This document shows, piece by piece, positions 8,207 to 16,953 of a DNA stretch of 64,000 bases. How positions within the stretch are numbered: position 1 is the first letter of the stretch; each line of letters begins with the position of its first letter. Where the stretch lies: contig NZ_OY726394.1 of NCBI RefSeq assembly GCF_963378075.1, positions 1,922,001 through 1,986,000 on the forward strand. The letters are read 5' to 3'. The notes beneath the pieces were generated by a model. It ran no database searches. It saw only the letters and a list, made by a program, of their open reading frames with translations, and was not told the origin of the DNA. The stretch is from Mycolicibacter sp. MU0083 (GTDB taxonomy: Bacteria > Actinomycetota > Actinomycetes > Mycobacteriales > Mycobacteriaceae). The translations under genes were made by a program, and so were the position numbers.

Positions 8207-8602
8207 GTGAAATCAATCGGACTGGCGGCGGTCTTGGCCGCAAGCGTGCTGGCCGGACTGATCGGTACCGCCTCATCCGCTCAGGCCGATCCGCTCAATC
8301 CCCGCGACCCCGACTACTGCGGCAACAGTCCCGACGTCCTGGTCTGCAACGACCAGAAGTCGACCTACCCCAGCCCCGCCGAGATGGCGTACCTCAACGC
8401 GATCCGCGGGAAGTTCCCGCCCGGCAGCGAAGCCCGTCGGCTGGCCGCCGGACGTACCGCCTGCCTGGAGTTCCCGAAACATCCGACCGGCCTGATCATC
8501 GATCAGGTAGCGGTGTACCTACAGATCGCCAAGCCCCTCGCCGGCGAGGTGGTCGAGGCGGCCCGCACCAATATCTGTCCGTCGGCGACGACACTGGGCT
8601 GA
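8207..8602 (+). CDS. Secreted DUF732-like protein
   Basis: 131 residues. The signal peptide covers about residues 1-27 with cleavage after SSAQA. The mature protein has four Cys (YCGN, LVCND, TACLEF, NICPS) likely to form two disulfides. It carries the helical repeat end PHPTG-like (KHPTGLIIDQV) seen in DUF732 proteins. The start GTG at 8207 follows AGAAAGG. A TAGCGT hexamer (TAnnnT, -10-like) lies about 30 bases upstream. It is divergent from the shorter family member at 8096. Function unknown. Confidence 0.7.
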   Translation: MKSIGLAAVLAASVLAGLIGTASSAQADPLNPRDPDYCGNSPDVLVCNDQKSTYPSPAEMAYLNAIRGKFPPGSEARRLAAGRTACLEFPKHPTGLIIDQVAVYLQIAKPLAGEVVEAARTNICPSATTLG

Positions 8603-8632
8603 ACCCCGGCCGCCGCCGGTGGATGGATAGCC

Positions 8633-9229
8633 CTACCGACGTGAATCCGTTGCTGCGGAAGCGATCTCACCGAACAGTGCCGCGATGACGCCGAACGCGA
8701 AATACAGCGGGACCAGCCACGGCGCAACCCCGAACAGTCCATCCGAACCGGGGGCATAGCGGAACTGGCCCGCCGCGGCGATCCCGATCTCGACCGCCGG
8801 CCCGACCAATGCGATCAGCGTCCCGCACAGGATCGCCGGTCGATCTCCCAAGGCGCAGAAGGTGATTGCGGCGAACGCGCAGATCAGCGTCATGATGGGA
8901 ACGATCGGCGCGGTGTGCAGCATTGCGGTGACCACGTAGCTGCCCAGCACCGCGGCCACCCCGGCCACGCCTTGGCGCAGGGTGACCCGGGTCCGGGGGG
9001 ACGGCAGATGCAGCCGCAACTCGGCCAGGAACACCGTGGCCGACCCGACCAGGATCGGGAAATAGATCGGGCTGCTCCAGATGAAGGGCAGCGCCTGCGA
9101 GCGCGGCAGGTATTCGGTGGTTCCGGTGACCACGTGGGAGTGGTCACCGATCAGACCGGCCGCTCCGCCGAGAACGAACAGCAACAATGCGATCGGGAGG
9201 CGCAGTTTCACCACCGCAGTATCGTCCAT
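8633..9229 (-). CDS. Six-helix integral membrane protein, possibly INSIG-like
   Basis: 198 residues with about six hydrophobic segments (near residues 10-26, 48-66, 80-98, 104-122, 126-146 and 168-190). The C-terminal stretch QFRYAPGSDGLFG followed by APWLVPLYFAFG resembles the VYQYTxPDFxYVRSWLPCIFF region that ends INSIG domains of eukaryotes and some bacteria. This is a similarity judged by eye. ATG at 9229 is chosen because upstream sequence belongs to the divergent methyltransferase. Bacterial INSIG-like proteins have no settled function. Confidence 0.55.
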   Translation of the reverse strand: MDDTAVVKLRLPIALLLFVLGGAAGLIGDHSHVVTGTTEYLPRSQALPFIWSSPIYFPILVGSATVFLAELRLHLPSPRTRVTLRQGVAGVAAVLGSYVVTAMLHTAPIVPIMTLICAFAAITFCALGDRPAILCGTLIALVGPAVEIGIAAAGQFRYAPGSDGLFGVAPWLVPLYFAFGVIAALFGEIASAATDSRR

Positions 9230-9233
9230 GGCG

Positions 9234-9803
9234 ATGAGTGACCAGGACCGCAGCCGTTGGGATGCCAAATACGCGGGCCGAGCCCTGCCCGCGCCGGAGG
9301 CGATCGGCCCGGCGGCGGTGTTCGCGCCGTTCGCGCAGGATTTCCCGACCGGCGGGCAGGCGCTCGACATCGCCTGCGGTCCCGGTACCGCCGCGGTCTG
9401 GTTGGCCGGGCGCGGTCTGCAGGTCACCGGATACGACGTCTCGCCGGTCGCCATCGAGCAGGCGCGCGCCTTGGCAATGCGCAGCGGCAGTGCGGCGACA
9501 TGCCGGTTCGAAGTCGTGGACCTCGACGAGGGTCTCCCGGCGGGGCCGCCCGCCGACGTCGTCTACTGCGCCCGGTTCCGGGACCCCCGACTGGATACGC
9601 CGATGGTGGAACGCCTGGCGCCCGGGGGGCTGCTGGCGGTCACCGCGCTGAGCGAGGTCGGCGGGGCCGCGGGGCGGTTCCGGGCCGCACCCGGTGAACT
9701 GCGCGTGGCGTTCGCCGACCTCGAGGTGATCGCCGACGGCGAAGCCGACGGATTGGCCTGGTTGCTGGCGCGCCGCCGGACGGCGGAGCGGCCGGCGGGC
9801 TAG
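9234..9803 (+). CDS. Class I SAM-dependent methyltransferase
   Basis: 189 residues. Motif I is LDIACGPGTAAVWLA at about residues 42-56, followed by the acidic end of strand 2 (VTGYDVS) and motif II-like VVDLDEGLP. It resembles small TehB/UbiE-type methyltransferases. Strand 4 is PADVVYCARF, then the post-motif LAPGGLLAVTAL. Two ATGs are possible, 9228 and 9234. The former overlaps the start codon of the divergent membrane protein in a CATG palindrome. Substrate unknown. Confidence 0.75.
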   Translation: MSDQDRSRWDAKYAGRALPAPEAIGPAAVFAPFAQDFPTGGQALDIACGPGTAAVWLAGRGLQVTGYDVSPVAIEQARALAMRSGSAATCRFEVVDLDEGLPAGPPADVVYCARFRDPRLDTPMVERLAPGGLLAVTALSEVGGAAGRFRAAPGELRVAFADLEVIADGEADGLAWLLARRRTAERPAG

Positions 9804-9810
9804 GCGGGGA

Positions 9811-10482
9811 TTACGCGGGGGCGGGTGCCTCGCGGTCGGCCGGGGCCGGACCGGGCTCGCCGGGGGCCTGGTCGGCGGGCGGGGCATCCAGCGGAGCGGC
9901 CTCGGCGGGGGGTGCGTCGATCGGGCCGTCCACCGGTGCTTCGACGGGGGCCTCGACGGGCGCCTCGGGGGCGGGAGCCTCCATCGGCGGGGCATCGGCC
10001 GGCGGGGCGAACTCGACGGCCATCGGCTCGATCATCGGTTCGGGCGCGGGCTCGGGTGCCGGCTCCACCATGGCGGCGAACTCCACCACCGGAGCTTCCT
10101 CGACCGGAGCCTCGTCGATCGGCAGGTACATGTGATGGGTGAACTGCGGCTGGTAGGCGCCCCCGCCACCGATCCGGACGCCGCCGCGTTCACCGCTGGA
10201 GACCGGCGTGCCGTCGGGCAGCGTCACCGCGGTGTGATAGCTGTTCCAGCCCACCACGACCGCGTTGGGGGCGGTGCCGTAGCGGAAGCCGCGGGCCAGC
10301 AGAGCCTGCTCTTCGTTGGCGGTGTGGAAACGGCCGCTGAAGGCCGGCCGGCCGCTGGCGACGTTGGACACCCAGGAGGCCAGACCCGAGCAGTCCGTGC
10401 CCGCGGCGGTGTTCCCACCGGGGATGTACGGGGTGCCGGAAACCTGGTGGATGAGCGCCATCAGTGCTTCGAGACCAAACAT
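9811..10482 (-). CDS. NlpC/P60-like cysteine peptidase with Pro-Glu-Ala tail
   Basis: About 223 residues. The first about 125 hold the NlpC/P60-like core. The catalytic Cys is in GTDCSGLASWV, the His is in NSYHTAVTLPDG, and the core ends at FTHHMYLP. This is close to the peptidase module of mycobacteriophage lysins and some mycobacterial hydrolases, which cut peptidoglycan stem peptides. The rest is a low-complexity tail rich in Pro, Ala and Glu with APVE-type repeats. No signal peptide is visible. I chose ATG at 10482; ATG at 10548 is also open and neither has a clear ribosome binding site. The tail could span the envelope or bind a partner. Confidence 0.65.
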   Translation of the reverse strand: MFGLEALMALIHQVSGTPYIPGGNTAAGTDCSGLASWVSNVASGRPAFSGRFHTANEEQALLARGFRYGTAPNAVVVGWNSYHTAVTLPDGTPVSSGERGGVRIGGGGAYQPQFTHHMYLPIDEAPVEEAPVVEFAAMVEPAPEPAPEPMIEPMAVEFAPPADAPPMEAPAPEAPVEAPVEAPVDGPIDAPPAEAAPLDAPPADQAPGEPGPAPADREAPAPA

Positions 10483-10808
10483 GAGCGAGCACGTTAACAA
10501 TGGATAACTGCACTTACCAAAATCTGTGGTGCCCATCACGTTTGACATTCATGTTGCCAAACACAACTTTTAATCCTGAAAACACCAGGTAGATCGACAT
10601 AAATGCGCGGGAGGCACGATCTATTGGCGTAAGTGCTGGTAGAGGCTGTGTATGAGTTTGTTGCGCATGGTCACAAGCATGTCTCAATTTGCACTTTATC
10701 CATCAAATCACCTGCTCAATGGGTGCGTTCAGGATACCCGATACCGCCGGTCCCAGTGAAAAATGTGACTCACGTTGCGAGTTTCTCGCCGGAAAAAAGT
10801 GATGCTGC
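10483..10808. other. Gene-free, AT-richer intergenic stretch
   Basis: No convincing gene. The bases from about 10500 to 10820 are visibly richer in A and T than the rest of the window. A short plus-strand frame here has no mycobacterial codon pattern. The stretch separates the NlpC/P60-like gene from the stop of the acyl-CoA dehydrogenase. Because the NlpC/P60-like gene is transcribed away from it, it should contain that gene's promoter. TTAAAA occurs on the minus strand near 10575. Confidence 0.5.
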
Positions 10809-11975
10809 TTACAATCCGCGTTTTGCGCCTTTAACCAGATTCGATCCGATGATCAGCCGCTGGATCTCGCTGGTGCCCTCGTAGAGCCGCAGCAGGCGGA
10901 CGTCCCGGTAGATGCGCTCGACGGGCACGCCACGCATATACCCGGTGCCGCCGTGAATCTGTACCGCCAGATCGGCGACCTTGCCCGCCATCTCCGTGCA
11001 GAACACCTTGGCCACCGAGGGCGCGATGCGCCGGTCTTCGTCGGCGACCCATTTGCGGGCCGCATCGCGCACCAGGGCCTGGCCGGCCATCACCCCGGTC
11101 TGTTGGTCGGCGAGCATCGCCTGAACCAACTGGAAGTCGCCGATGACACTGCCGCCCTGGGTGGCGCTGGCCGCGTAGGCCACCGATTCATCCAGTGCGC
11201 GCTGCGCCGCGCCGACCGCCAGCGCCGCGATATGGATGCGTCCGCGCGCCAACGACGTCATCGCCGCCCGGTAGCCGATGTCCTCGCTACCGCCGACCAG
11301 GGTGTCGCAGCCCACGCGCACGCCGGAGAAGGTGACATCGGCGGTGGTGGCGCCCTCCTGGCCCATCTTGGCGTCCTTGCTGCCGACTGTTACTCCCGCG
11401 GCATCCGCCGGCACGAGGAACACTGCGATTCCGGCCCCGTGCTCGTCGGCGGGGCGGGTGCGGGCGAACACCACGAACAGGTCGGCCAGCGGTGCATTGG
11501 TGATGAACCGCTTCTGGCCGTCGAGCACCCAGTCGTCGCCGTCCCGGACGGCCTTGGTGCGCAGTCCCGCGGGGTTGGAGCCCGCGCCGGGTTCGGTGAG
11601 TGCGAACGAGGCGACCGCGCCGGAGGCGATGGCCGGCAGCCAGCGCTGCTTCTGCTCGTCGGTGCCGAACCCGACCAGCACCTGTCCGGCGATGCCGTTG
11701 TTGGTGCCGAACATGGACCGGACCGCCAGGCAGGTGTAACCGAGCTCCATGGCCAGTTCGACGTCCTGGGCCAGGTTCAGCCCCAGGCCGCCCCAGTCCT
11801 GGGGGATCGCATAGCCGAACAGGCCGAGATCCTTGGCGGCCTGCCGCAGGTCGTCGGGGACCTGATCGGTGTCGAGGATCTCCTGTTCCCGCGGCACGAC
11901 CACGGTCCGGACGAATCGGCGGGTCTGGGACAGGATGTCGGCGAAAACGTCGTCGTCGACGGATGCGGTCGTCAT
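10809..11975 (-). CDS. Acyl-CoA dehydrogenase
   Basis: 388 residues, the normal length for an FAD-dependent acyl-CoA dehydrogenase that introduces the alpha-beta double bond. Signatures: FALTEPGAGSNPAG (FAD/acyl-CoA loop), the middle beta-domain, and the C-terminal LYEGTSEIQR with the catalytic Glu. The start is ATG at 11975; an in-frame start at 12077 overlaps the divergent SDR and is rejected. It lies divergent to the SDR-thiolase-dehydrogenase operon across an AT-rich palindrome, so the two transcripts are probably co-regulated. Chain specificity cannot be read. Confidence 0.88.
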   Translation of the reverse strand: MTTASVDDDVFADILSQTRRFVRTVVVPREQEILDTDQVPDDLRQAAKDLGLFGYAIPQDWGGLGLNLAQDVELAMELGYTCLAVRSMFGTNNGIAGQVLVGFGTDEQKQRWLPAIASGAVASFALTEPGAGSNPAGLRTKAVRDGDDWVLDGQKRFITNAPLADLFVVFARTRPADEHGAGIAVFLVPADAAGVTVGSKDAKMGQEGATTADVTFSGVRVGCDTLVGGSEDIGYRAAMTSLARGRIHIAALAVGAAQRALDESVAYAASATQGGSVIGDFQLVQAMLADQQTGVMAGQALVRDAARKWVADEDRRIAPSVAKVFCTEMAGKVADLAVQIHGGTGYMRGVPVERIYRDVRLLRLYEGTSEIQRLIIGSNLVKGAKRGL

Positions 11976-12005
11976 GACACGGCCCCTTTCGGCACTGGCC
12001 GACAA

Positions 12006-12024
12006 ATCATATATGAAATATGAT
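12006..12024. promoter_or_regulatory. Candidate operator (AT-rich palindrome)
   Basis: Perfect 7-bp arms atcatat (12006-12012) and atatgat (12018-12024) flank a 5-nt centre. Inside lies the 10-bp palindrome TCATATATGA (12007-12016). It sits in the 83-bp divergent region between the acyl-CoA dehydrogenase and the SDR gene. It stands out in a GC-rich genome. The GntR regulator at 15221 is the natural candidate to bind it; this is inference. Confidence 0.55.
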
Positions 12025-12058
12025 GTGCCCGACGGTGGGTGGGTACGACACACAGAGA

Positions 12059-12808
12059 ATGGATTCGACAGTGGCATTACTCAACGGGCAGACCGCGGTG
12101 ATCACCGGAGGTGCGCAGGGACTGGGCTTCGCGATCGCACAACGCTTCGTCGCCGAAGGTGCCCGCGTGGTGCTGGGCGACCTGAACCTGGAGGCCACCG
12201 AGGACGCCGCGCAGCGACTCGGCTCCGACGTCGCGGTGGCGGTGCGTACCGATGTGACCAGCTCCGCCGAGATCGACGCACTGGTCGGAGTCGCCGTCGA
12301 GCGGTTCGGTGGGCTGGACATCATGGTGAACAACGCCGGGATCACCCGTGACGCCACCATGCGCAAGATGACCGAGGACGACTTCGACCAGGTGATCTCG
12401 GTACATCTGAAGGGGACCTGGAACGGACTGCGCGCGGCCGCGGCCATCATGCGGGAACAGAAGCGCGGCGCGATCGTCAACATGTCCTCTATATCCGGCA
12501 AGGTCGGCATGATCGGGCAGACCAACTATTCGGCTGCCAAAGCCGGGATCGTCGGCATGACCAAGGCCGCCAGCAAGGAGCTTGCCTACCTCGGGGTGCG
12601 GGTCAACGCGATCCAGCCGGGGCTGATCCGCTCGGCCATGACCGAGGCCATGCCGCAGCGCATCTGGGACTCGAAGGTCGCCGAGGTGCCCTTGGGCCGT
12701 GCCGGCGAACCCGACGAGGTGGCCAACGTAGCGCTGTTTCTGGCGTCGGACCTTTCCTCATATATGACGGGCACCGTGCTCGAGGTGACCGGAGGCCGGC
12801 ACCTATGA
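12059..12808 (+). CDS. SDR oxidoreductase, FabG-like (3-hydroxyacyl-CoA dehydrogenase role likely)
   Basis: 249 residues of classical [11 protein letters not shown] binds NAD(P), NNAG is present, and the catalytic Ser (SSISGKVG), Tyr-x-x-x-Lys (YSAAK) and C-terminal SYMTG are complete. Asp in VLGDLN after strand 2 favours NAD. I chose ATG at 12059; GTG at 12071 is possible. Its stop overlaps the thiolase start by 4 bases. Within this operon the expected reaction is oxidation of a 3-hydroxyacyl-CoA to a 3-ketoacyl-CoA, just before thiolysis. This is inferred from the neighbours. Confidence 0.85.
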   Translation: MDSTVALLNGQTAVITGGAQGLGFAIAQRFVAEGARVVLGDLNLEATEDAAQRLGSDVAVAVRTDVTSSAEIDALVGVAVERFGGLDIMVNNAGITRDATMRKMTEDDFDQVISVHLKGTWNGLRAAAAIMREQKRGAIVNMSSISGKVGMIGQTNYSAAKAGIVGMTKAASKELAYLGVRVNAIQPGLIRSAMTEAMPQRIWDSKVAEVPLGRAGEPDEVANVALFLASDLSSYMTGTVLEVTGGRHL

Positions 12809-14025
12809 CGCTGCGCGAGACGGTGATCTGCGAGCCCGTCCGGACGCCGATCGGTCGCTACGGCGGGATGTTCGCGTCGTTGACCGCCGTCGAACTCGGT
12901 GTGGCGGCACTGACCGGACTGCTGGCGCGCACCGGCCTGACCGCCGACGTCATCGACGACGTGGTGCTGGGCCACTGTTACCCCAGCAGTGAGGCCCCGG
13001 CCATCGGGCGGGTGGTAGCCCTGGATTCCGGTCTGCCGGTGACCGTTCCGGGCATGCAGGTCGACCGGCGGTGCGGGTCGGGTCTGCAAGCGGTGATCCA
13101 GGCCTGCCTGCAGGTCGGCAGCGGCGCACACGACGTGGTGATCGCCGGTGGCGCGGAGAGCATGAGCAACGTGGTGTTCCACTCCACCGATATGCGCTGG
13201 GGCGGATCCCGCGGCGGAATCCGGGTGCACGACGGCCTGGCACGCGGTCGCACCACCGCCGGCGGGAAGTACCACCCGGTGCCCGGCGGAATGCTGGAGA
13301 CCGCCGAGAACCTGCGTCGGCAGTATGGGATCTCCCGCGCCGAGCAGGACGAGCTGGCGGTCACCTCGCATCAGCGGGCGGTGGCGGCGCAACGCAGCGG
13401 TGTGCTGGCCGACGAGATCATCGGTGTCACCGTGCACTCCCGCAGCGGCGAGGAACTGATCGACACCGACGAACATCCCCGGGCCGACACCTCGATGGAG
13501 TCGCTGGCCAAACTCAAACCGGTGCTGCGCAAAAGCGATCCGGAGGCCACCGTCACCGCCGGCAACTCCAGCGGGCAGAACGACGCCGCCTCGATGTGCG
13601 TGGTGACCACCCCGGAGCAGGCCGCGCAGCTGGGCCTGACCCCGTTGGTACGGCTGGTCTCCTGGGGAGTCGCCGGGGTGAAGCCGAACGTGATGGGTAT
13701 CGGGCCGGTCCCGGCCACCGAGGTCGCGCTGGCCAAAGCCGGCCTGCGACTCGCCGACATGGACCTGATCGAGCTCAACGAGGCGTTCGCCGCCCAGGCG
13801 CTGGCCGTCATGGCGGAGTGGAAGTTCAGCGCCGCCGACCGGGAACGCACCAACGTGCACGGTTCGGGGATCTCACTGGGCCACCCGGTGGGCGCCACCG
13901 GCGGGCGGATGCTGGCGACACTGGCCCGTGAGCTGAACCGCCGCCAAGCCCGCTACGGACTGGAAACCATGTGCATCGGTGGCGGCCAGGGACTGGCCGC
14001 CGTATTCGAGAGAGTCGGTTCATGA
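12805..14025 (+). CDS. Thiolase (acetyl-CoA acyltransferase)
   Basis: 406 residues. The nucleophilic Cys lies in [13 protein letters not shown] near residue 90. The NxSGxxDxA loop is [10 protein letters not shown], the His is in [13 protein letters not shown] and the second Cys is in CIGGGQGLA. All catalytic residues of a degradative thiolase are present. It splits 3-ketoacyl-CoA with CoA. ATG at 12805 overlaps the SDR stop and its own TGA overlaps the next start (ATGA at 14022), so SDR, thiolase and acyl-CoA dehydrogenase form a tightly coupled beta-oxidation unit. Confidence 0.9.
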   Translation: MTLRETVICEPVRTPIGRYGGMFASLTAVELGVAALTGLLARTGLTADVIDDVVLGHCYPSSEAPAIGRVVALDSGLPVTVPGMQVDRRCGSGLQAVIQACLQVGSGAHDVVIAGGAESMSNVVFHSTDMRWGGSRGGIRVHDGLARGRTTAGGKYHPVPGGMLETAENLRRQYGISRAEQDELAVTSHQRAVAAQRSGVLADEIIGVTVHSRSGEELIDTDEHPRADTSMESLAKLKPVLRKSDPEATVTAGNSSGQNDAASMCVVTTPEQAAQLGLTPLVRLVSWGVAGVKPNVMGIGPVPATEVALAKAGLRLADMDLIELNEAFAAQALAVMAEWKFSAADRERTNVHGSGISLGHPVGATGGRMLATLARELNRRQARYGLETMCIGGGQGLAAVFERVGS

Positions 14026-15215
14026 CACGAATTGCCCAAACCCTGGGACTGACCGAGGTCCAGACCGAAATCCTCGAGACGGTCCGCCGATTCGTGGACA
14101 AAGAGGTCATCCCCGCGGCAGCGGACCTCGAGCACAGCGACACCTACCCGCAAGCCATCGTCGACACGATGCGCGAGATGGGCCTGTTCGGCCTGATGAT
14201 CCCCGAAGAATATGGGGGACTGGGTGAATCGCTGCTGACGTATGCGCTGTGCGTGGAAGAACTCGCCCGCGGCTGGATGAGCGTCTCCGGTGTGCTCAAC
14301 ACCCATTTCATCGTCGCCTACATGCTGCGGCAGCACGGCACCGACGAACAGAAACAGCGCTTCCTGCCGCGGATGGCGACCGGCGAGACCCGCGGGGCCT
14401 TCTCGATGTCCGAACCCGAACTGGGCTCCGACGTCGCGGCGATCCGAGCGCGCGCCACCCGCGAAGCCGACGGCGACTACCGCATCACCGGACAGAAGAT
14501 GTGGGTGACCAACGGCGGCAGCTCCACTCTGGTAGCGGTTCTGGTGCGCACCGATGAGGGCGCCGACCGGCCACACCGCAACCTCACCGCCTTCCTGGTC
14601 GAAAAGCCGGTCGGCTTCGGCGAAGTCGCACCCGGCCTGACCATTCCGGGCAAGATCGACAAACTCGGCTACAAGGGCATCGACACCACCGAGCTGATCT
14701 TCGACGGGTACCGGGCCGGCGCCGACGACGTCCTCGGCGGCGCCCCCGGGCAGGGCTTCTTCCAGATGATGGACGGCATCGAGGTGGGTCGGGTCAACGT
14801 GTCGGCCCGCGCCTGCGGGGTGGGCATCCGCGCCTTCGAACTCGCCGCCCGCTACGCCCAGCAGCGGGAGACCTTCGGCAAGCCGATCGCCGAGCACCAG
14901 GCCATCGCCTTCCAATTGGCCGAGATGGCCACCAAAGTCGAAGCGGCACACCTGATGATGGTCAATGCGGCCCGGCTCAAGGACTCCGGCGAGCGCAACG
15001 ATGTCGCCGCGGGGATGGCCAAGTACCTGGCCAGCGAGTTCTGCTCGGAGGTCACCCAGCAGAGCTTCCGCATCCACGGCGGCTACGGCTACTCCAAGGA
15101 ATACGAGATCGAACGCTTGATGCGCGATTCGCCGTTCCTGCTGATCGGCGAGGGCACCAGCGAAATCCAGAAGCAGATCATCAGCAAGCGACTGCTCGCC
15201 GACTACCGCATCTGA
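14022..15215 (+). CDS. Acyl-CoA dehydrogenase, second in the cluster
   Basis: 397 residues with full acyl-CoA dehydrogenase architecture. The N-terminal helical domain contains PEEYGGLG, the FAD loop is FSMSEPELGSDVA, and the C-terminal domain has FRIHGGYGYSKEYEIE and the GEGTSEIQ catalytic Glu region. ATG at 14022 is fixed by the 4-base overlap with the thiolase stop. It differs clearly in sequence from the dehydrogenase at 10809, so the two probably act on different acyl chains or as different steps. It is followed after 5 bases by the GntR regulator. Confidence 0.9.
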   Translation: MTRIAQTLGLTEVQTEILETVRRFVDKEVIPAAADLEHSDTYPQAIVDTMREMGLFGLMIPEEYGGLGESLLTYALCVEELARGWMSVSGVLNTHFIVAYMLRQHGTDEQKQRFLPRMATGETRGAFSMSEPELGSDVAAIRARATREADGDYRITGQKMWVTNGGSSTLVAVLVRTDEGADRPHRNLTAFLVEKPVGFGEVAPGLTIPGKIDKLGYKGIDTTELIFDGYRAGADDVLGGAPGQGFFQMMDGIEVGRVNVSARACGVGIRAFELAARYAQQRETFGKPIAEHQAIAFQLAEMATKVEAAHLMMVNAARLKDSGERNDVAAGMAKYLASEFCSEVTQQSFRIHGGYGYSKEYEIERLMRDSPFLLIGEGTSEIQKQIISKRLLADYRI

Positions 15216-15220
15216 ACGAC

Positions 15221-15943
15221 ATGTCCGTGCCCGATTTCAGTGCCCGCCCGCAGCTGTCGGAGGCCGTCGCGCGCTTCGTGCGCAAGCGGATCTTCGACGG
15301 CGAATACGCCGCGGGGGAGTACGTCCGATTGGACCAGTTGGCAACGGAACTGGGGATCAGCGTCACCCCGGTTCGCGAAGCGCTGTTCGAACTGCGTGCC
15401 GAAGGCCTGCTCGACCAGCAACCGCACCGCGGCTTCGTGGTGTTACCGGTGACCAGGCGTGACCTCGCCGATGTATCCGAGGTGCAGGCGTTCGTCGGGG
15501 GGGAACTGGCGGCGCGCGCCGCCGCGGCCGTCACCGACGAACAACTCAACGAACTGCACGAGATCCAGGAACAGCTCGAACAGGCCTACGCCGGGGACGA
15601 CGAAGAGCGCACCGTGCGGCTCAACCACGATTTCCACCGGGCGATCAACGTCGCCGCCGCCTCACCGAAACTGGCCCAGATCATGTCGCAGATAACCCGG
15701 TACGCGCCCGAGGCGGTGTTCCCGGTCATCGACGGGTGGCCCGAGCAGTCGATGGCGGACCACCGTCGGGTATTGGCCGCACTGGCGGCCCGTGATGAGA
15801 CCGGGGCCCGTACCGCGATGGCCGAGCACCTGGCCGCCGGCGTGGTTCCGCTGATCGAACACCTGAGCTGCCGCGGGGTGGTCGAGTGTGAAGACGGCGG
15901 CGACGCGCAGGCAGATCAACGCCCGTCGCCCGCGGGGACGTGA
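15221..15943 (+). CDS. GntR family regulator (FadR/FCD subfamily)
   Basis: 240 residues. The winged HTH lies at residues about 8-75 (LDQLATELGISVTPVREAL, then EGLLDQQPHRGFVV). An all-helical FCD domain follows with His/Asp-type metal or ligand residues (LNHDFHRAI and DHRRVLAAL). Such regulators sense acids or acyl-CoA. It lies 5 bases downstream of the second dehydrogenase, so it is co-transcribed and likely feeds back on the divergent promoters around 12006-12024. Confidence 0.87.
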   Translation: MSVPDFSARPQLSEAVARFVRKRIFDGEYAAGEYVRLDQLATELGISVTPVREALFELRAEGLLDQQPHRGFVVLPVTRRDLADVSEVQAFVGGELAARAAAAVTDEQLNELHEIQEQLEQAYAGDDEERTVRLNHDFHRAINVAAASPKLAQIMSQITRYAPEAVFPVIDGWPEQSMADHRRVLAALAARDETGARTAMAEHLAAGVVPLIEHLSCRGVVECEDGGDAQADQRPSPAGT

Positions 15944-15957
15944 GACCGTATCAACCT

Positions 15958-16521
15958 ATGCAGAACCACAGCTTCCTGACTTACGAAGAGTTCGGTCGCA
16001 AGTTCTTCGAGATCGCCGTCACCGAAGAACGGGTGGCCGCTGCGTTCGCCGACATCGCCGGTGACGAATTCGAGATGCCCTCGATGCGCCAGGGGCCGGG
16101 CGGGATCGCCCGCGTGACCGCCAAGGTCCGGGTCCAGCAACCGCGGGTGTCGCGAGATCTGGGCGACCTGCTGACGTTCGCCATTCACATTCCCCTCGAA
16201 ATCGACCTGCTCATCGACCTGCGTCTGGACAAGCAGCGGTTCACCGTGGCCGGCGATATCGCGTTGCGGGCCACGGCGCGGGCCGCCGAGCCGTTGCTGC
16301 TGGTGATCGACGTGCCCAAACCGCGGCCGTCGGATATCACCGTCGAAGTCTCCTCGACGTCGCTGCGGGGCGAACTGCTGCGGATCTTCGCCGGCGTCGA
16401 CGGCGAAATCCGCCGCTTCATCGCCTCCTACGTCGCCGACGAGATCGACAGTCCGCAGTCACAACGAGCGCAGGTCATCGACGTGGCCGAACGCTTGGAC
16501 GAGGCCTGGACCGGGATCTGA
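15958..16521 (+). CDS. Conserved mycobacterial protein of unknown function
   Basis: 187 residues, no signal peptide or membrane segment. The sequence is a mix of strands and helices with a central hydrophobic pattern (FAIHIPLEIDLLIDLRL, then ATARAAEPLLLVIDV) suggestive of a beta-sheet lipid- or ligand-binding fold. I recognise it only as a mycobacterial conserved hypothetical. I chose ATG at 15958; a GTG at 15940 in the same frame overlaps the GntR end. Its position after GntR suggests co-transcription. The gene on its right is convergent. Confidence 0.6.
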   Translation: MQNHSFLTYEEFGRKFFEIAVTEERVAAAFADIAGDEFEMPSMRQGPGGIARVTAKVRVQQPRVSRDLGDLLTFAIHIPLEIDLLIDLRLDKQRFTVAGDIALRATARAAEPLLLVIDVPKPRPSDITVEVSSTSLRGELLRIFAGVDGEIRRFIASYVADEIDSPQSQRAQVIDVAERLDEAWTGI

Positions 16522-16548
16522 CCCTGACCGGCGGGCGCCGACGATGCC

Positions 16549-16953
16549 CTACGGGTGGGGAATCGCCGGGATGGCCGGGATGGGCGGGATCGCGGGGATG
16601 GCCGGGATCGCCGGAATAGGCGGAACCGCTGGCACTGCCGGCACCGCAGGTACGGACGGTGCCGACGGTGCCCGAGGTGGTGCCGGGGCGGCCGGTGCGG
16701 CGGGAGCGGCCGGTGCTGGCTCTACGGCGGGCGCTGCACTGGTCAGCGGAGTCTCCGGGACGGCTGTCGTTCCCGGTTCGGTGCCGCTGTCCACCGGCGG
16801 AGCAACCGGCGCCGGCGGCGCCTGGGTGACCTCGCTGTAGGCGCCGCCGTCGTCTTCGCCGTCGCAGTCGCCGCAGGCGGTCGCCACCGCACCGACAGCG
16901 AAACCGACCGCGATCATCGACACCACGGACTTTCCGATACCGCGATTCCGCAT
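16549..16953 (-). CDS. Small exported protein with Pro-Ala-Ile/Val repeats
   Basis: 134 residues. A basic N-terminus (MRNRGIGK) and a hydrophobic segment lead to AVATACGDCDGEDDG, which may be a weak lipobox with Cys as the first mature residue. Next is a short acidic part, then a low-complexity C-terminal half made of PAP, PAV and PAI units that runs to the stop. ATG at 16953 gives this architecture; the frame upstream to 17106 is arginine-rich and unlikely. Function unknown. It may be a wall-spanning linker or structural surface protein. Confidence 0.55.
   Translation of the reverse strand: MRNRGIGKSVVSMIAVGFAVGAVATACGDCDGEDDGGAYSEVTQAPPAPVAPPVDSGTEPGTTAVPETPLTSAAPAVEPAPAAPAAPAAPAPPRAPSAPSVPAVPAVPAVPPIPAIPAIPAIPPIPAIPAIPHP
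16559..16660. repeat. Tandem 9-bp-type repeats encoding PAI/PAV units
   Basis: Degenerate 9-base units of the form ggcgatggcc/gggatcgcc run through the 3' end of the gene at 16549-16953. They encode (PAI)n and (PAV)n triplets on the minus strand. Such arrays often change copy number by slippage. Confidence 0.6.

Noticed and set aside
10633..10884. Short plus-strand frame in the AT-rich gap
   Set aside because: No ribosome site, atypical codons, and its end overlaps the acyl-CoA dehydrogenase on the other strand.
12758..12767. Second TCATATATGA word, same as in the putative operator at 12007
   Set aside because: It encodes Ser-Tyr-Met-Thr of the conserved SDR C-terminal SYMTG motif, so coding constraint explains it.
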